NCBI RefSeq assembly: GCF_019974155.1
Contig: NZ_AP025158.1
Location: 868,001-932,000 of the forward strand
Reading direction: 5' to 3'
DNA: 64,000 nt
Source of the DNA: Thermus thermophilus
GTDB lineage: Bacteria > Deinococcota > Deinococci > Deinococcales > Thermaceae
Of this stretch, positions 62,672 to 64,000 are shown piece by piece (position 1 is the stretch's first letter; every line of letters starts with the position of its first letter). Under the pieces are notes generated by a model. That model made no database searches. It was not told where the DNA came from and saw only the letters and a program-made list of their open reading frames with translations. A program made the position numbers and the translations under genes.

Positions 62672-63579
62672 GCTTCCGGGAACGCGCCCTCGCCCTCCTT
62701 CAGGGGGGGTGGGACCTCCACGTGCACGTGGAGCCCGACCTCTTGCCCAGGAAGACCGATGACCTCACCCTGGCCCGGCGCTTCCGGGAGATGGGCCTAA
62801 AGGGCTTCCTCCTAAAGTCCCACTACGCTCCGACGGCGGAGCGGGCCCAGGTGGTGCGCAAGGCGGTGCCCGGGGTGGAGGTTCTGGGGGCCGTGGTGCT
62901 CAACCACGGGGTGGGAGGGCTGAACCCTTTGGCGGTGGAGGTGGCCGCCCGGGCCGGAGCGCGTTTCGTCTGGTTCCCCACGGTGGATGCGGCCAACGAG
63001 GCCAGGCACCTGGAGAAGCTTCCTCCTGAGAAAAGGCCCCAGTGGGCGGGCCTCATGGAAGCCCTCCGGAAGGAGGGTACCGTTCCCGAGCCCATTGCTC
63101 TCCTGGACGCCTCAGGGAGGCTTCGCCCCGAGGCCCGGGCGGTGCTGAAGGTGGCGGCCCGGCACGGGATGGTGGTGGCCACGGGCCACCTCTCCCGGGA
63201 GGAGGTGTTCCGCGTGGTGGAGGCGGCCCTGGAGGAGGGCGTGTCCCAGGTGGTGGTGACCCATCCCGACTACCCCACCCAGGCCCTCTCCCTGGAAGAC
63301 CAGCGCCTTTTGGCCCGGTGGGGGGCTTATCTGGAGCGGTGTTTCGCCCCTTCCCACACGGGGAAGGTGCCTTGGGAGGCCTTGTTCCGGGCTATCCGGG
63401 CCACCCCCTTGGAGCGGAACTTCGTCTCCACGGACCTGGGGCAACCCCAAAACCCCCCGGTGGAGGAGGGCCTGGTCCTGATGGCCGAGCGCCTCCTGGA
63501 GGCGGGGTTTGACGAGGCGGAGGTGCGGCATATGGCGGTCACCGTGCCGGAGAAGCTGGCCTTGGGAGGGGAAAGGTGA
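62668..63579 (+). CDS. DUF6282-like metal-dependent hydrolase
   Basis: 303 residues from GTG 62668 (GTGA overlap with the regulator stop). Amidohydrolase-like metal motifs: GWDLHVHVEPDLLPRK, LKSHYAPTAERAQ, VVATGHLSREE and FVSTDLGQPQNPP. This resembles the DUF6282 family, related to PHP/TIM-barrel hydrolases, of unknown substrate. Neighbours suggest a step in breakdown of a ring-cleavage product. No signal peptide. Confidence 0.7.
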   Translation: MSFRERALALLQGGWDLHVHVEPDLLPRKTDDLTLARRFREMGLKGFLLKSHYAPTAERAQVVRKAVPGVEVLGAVVLNHGVGGLNPLAVEVAARAGARFVWFPTVDAANEARHLEKLPPEKRPQWAGLMEALRKEGTVPEPIALLDASGRLRPEARAVLKVAARHGMVVATGHLSREEVFRVVEAALEEGVSQVVVTHPDYPTQALSLEDQRLLARWGAYLERCFAPSHTGKVPWEALFRAIRATPLERNFVSTDLGQPQNPPVEEGLVLMAERLLEAGFDEAEVRHMAVTVPEKLALGGER

Positions 63580-64000
63580 AGCGCCTTTTGGTGGTGAGCG
63601 CCCACGCCGCGGACTTCGTGTGGCGGGCGGGTGGGGCCATCGCCCTCGCCGTGGCCCAGGGGGGCGAGGCCTTGGTGGTGGCCCTGAGCTACGGGGAGAG
63701 GGGGGAGTCGGGGGAGCTTTGGAAGGAGCCCGGGCAGACCTTGGAGCGGGTCAAGGCCATCCGGGAGGCCGAGGCGAGACGGGCCGCCGAGGTTTTGGGG
63801 GCCGGGTTCGTGGGCCTGGACCTCGGGGACTACCCCTTGAGGGTGGGCGAGGAAGCCCTTTGGCGGCTCGTGGACATCTTGGTCAACTTTGCCCCTGATG
63901 TCCTCATCACCCACACCCCCAAGGATCCTTTCAACCCCGACCACCCGGTGGCCTACGAGGCCACGGAGAAGGCGCGCCAGCTGGCCTCGGGGGCGGGGGT
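63576..64000 (+). CDS. PIG-L/LmbE-fold protein, GalB-like (4-oxalomesaconate hydratase), partial
   Basis: GTG 63576 overlaps the previous stop; the frame runs off the window after about 141 residues. LLVVSAHAADFVWRAGGAIALAVA, LSYGERGESGELWKEPGQTLERVKAIREAEA and LITHTPKDPFNPDHPVAYEA match the GalB branch of the PIG-L zinc hydrolase fold. GalB hydrates 4-oxalomesaconate in gallate and protocatechuate 4,5-cleavage pathways. Together with an extradiol dioxygenase this points to aromatic acid catabolism; assignment to the exact step is by resemblance. Confidence 0.72.
   Translation, partial: MKRLLVVSAHAADFVWRAGGAIALAVAQGGEALVVALSYGERGESGELWKEPGQTLERVKAIREAEARRAAEVLGAGFVGLDLGDYPLRVGEEALWRLVDILVNFAPDVLITHTPKDPFNPDHPVAYEATEKARQLASGAG

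Noticed and set aside
1-64000. tRNA and rRNA genes
   Set aside because: No cloverleaf with a GTTCRA loop and no rRNA signature was recognised.

Overview
The window is very GC-rich (about 70% by eye) with strongly G/C-biased third codon positions, chains of ATGA/GTGA stop-start overlaps, several TANNNT -10 boxes placed 6-7 bases before a start codon (leaderless transcripts), a cobalamin cluster and CRISPR repeats of a kind I associate with Thermus. I infer a Thermus species, probably a megaplasmid segment; this rests on protein and repeat style, not on a search.

Layout. (1) 1-919: the end of a minus-strand ORF joining a truncated nucleotidyltransferase domain to a TnpB-related protein. (2) 916-19,481: cobalamin synthesis. 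A cobalamin riboswitch at about 12,930-13,102 heads a minus-strand operon: leader ORF, NicT-type transporter, cbiD, cbiC, cbiET, cbiL, cbiF, cbiH, cbiG, cbiX-ferredoxin, DUF3209, SUMT, bluB, cbiB, cobD. Divergently lie cobC (minus) and cobT, a TPR protein, cobS, a coiled-coil protein, cobO and cbiA (plus). (3) 19,506-25,599: a YbjN-like / membrane / secreted protein operon cut by an IS4-like element, and a frameshifted BTAD-type regulator. (4) 25,768-36,461: a minus-strand glycoside-use operon: YdjC-like deacetylase, GPH transporter, GH2, GH31, GH2, and a second GPH transporter cut by IS copy 2. (5) 36,500-37,445: hairpins, a frameshifted unknown gene and a 52-residue membrane protein.

(6) 37,528-45,767: a type III CRISPR effector operon (Cmr1, RAMP, Cas10, Cmr4, Cmr5, RAMP) with less GC-biased codon use. 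Its Cas10 lacks HD and GGDD residues and its cmr4 is split by a 925-bp IS. (7) 45,795-58,980: a symmetric type I-B island. Two arrays with the same repeat (32 and 19 units) point outwards, each preceded by the same 185-bp leader in inverted orientation, and they enclose cas1-cas4-cas3 (minus) and cas6-cas8b-cas7-cas5-cas2 (plus). IS copy 3 sits in the left leader. (8) 58,981-64,000: a degraded IS, then an aromatic-ring catabolic operon (extradiol dioxygenase cut by IS copy 4, GntR regulator, DUF6282 hydrolase, GalB-like PIG-L protein running off the window).

How it fits together. The cobalamin genes give most of an early-cobalt-insertion pathway plus nucleotide-loop assembly, with B12 feedback through the riboswitch. 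The I-B genes form a complete adaptation and interference set; the type III complex has no adaptation genes or Cas6 of its own here and probably shared crRNAs. Four same-orientation copies of one IS4-like element (two intact, two with homopolymer indels) have disrupted or altered four loci.
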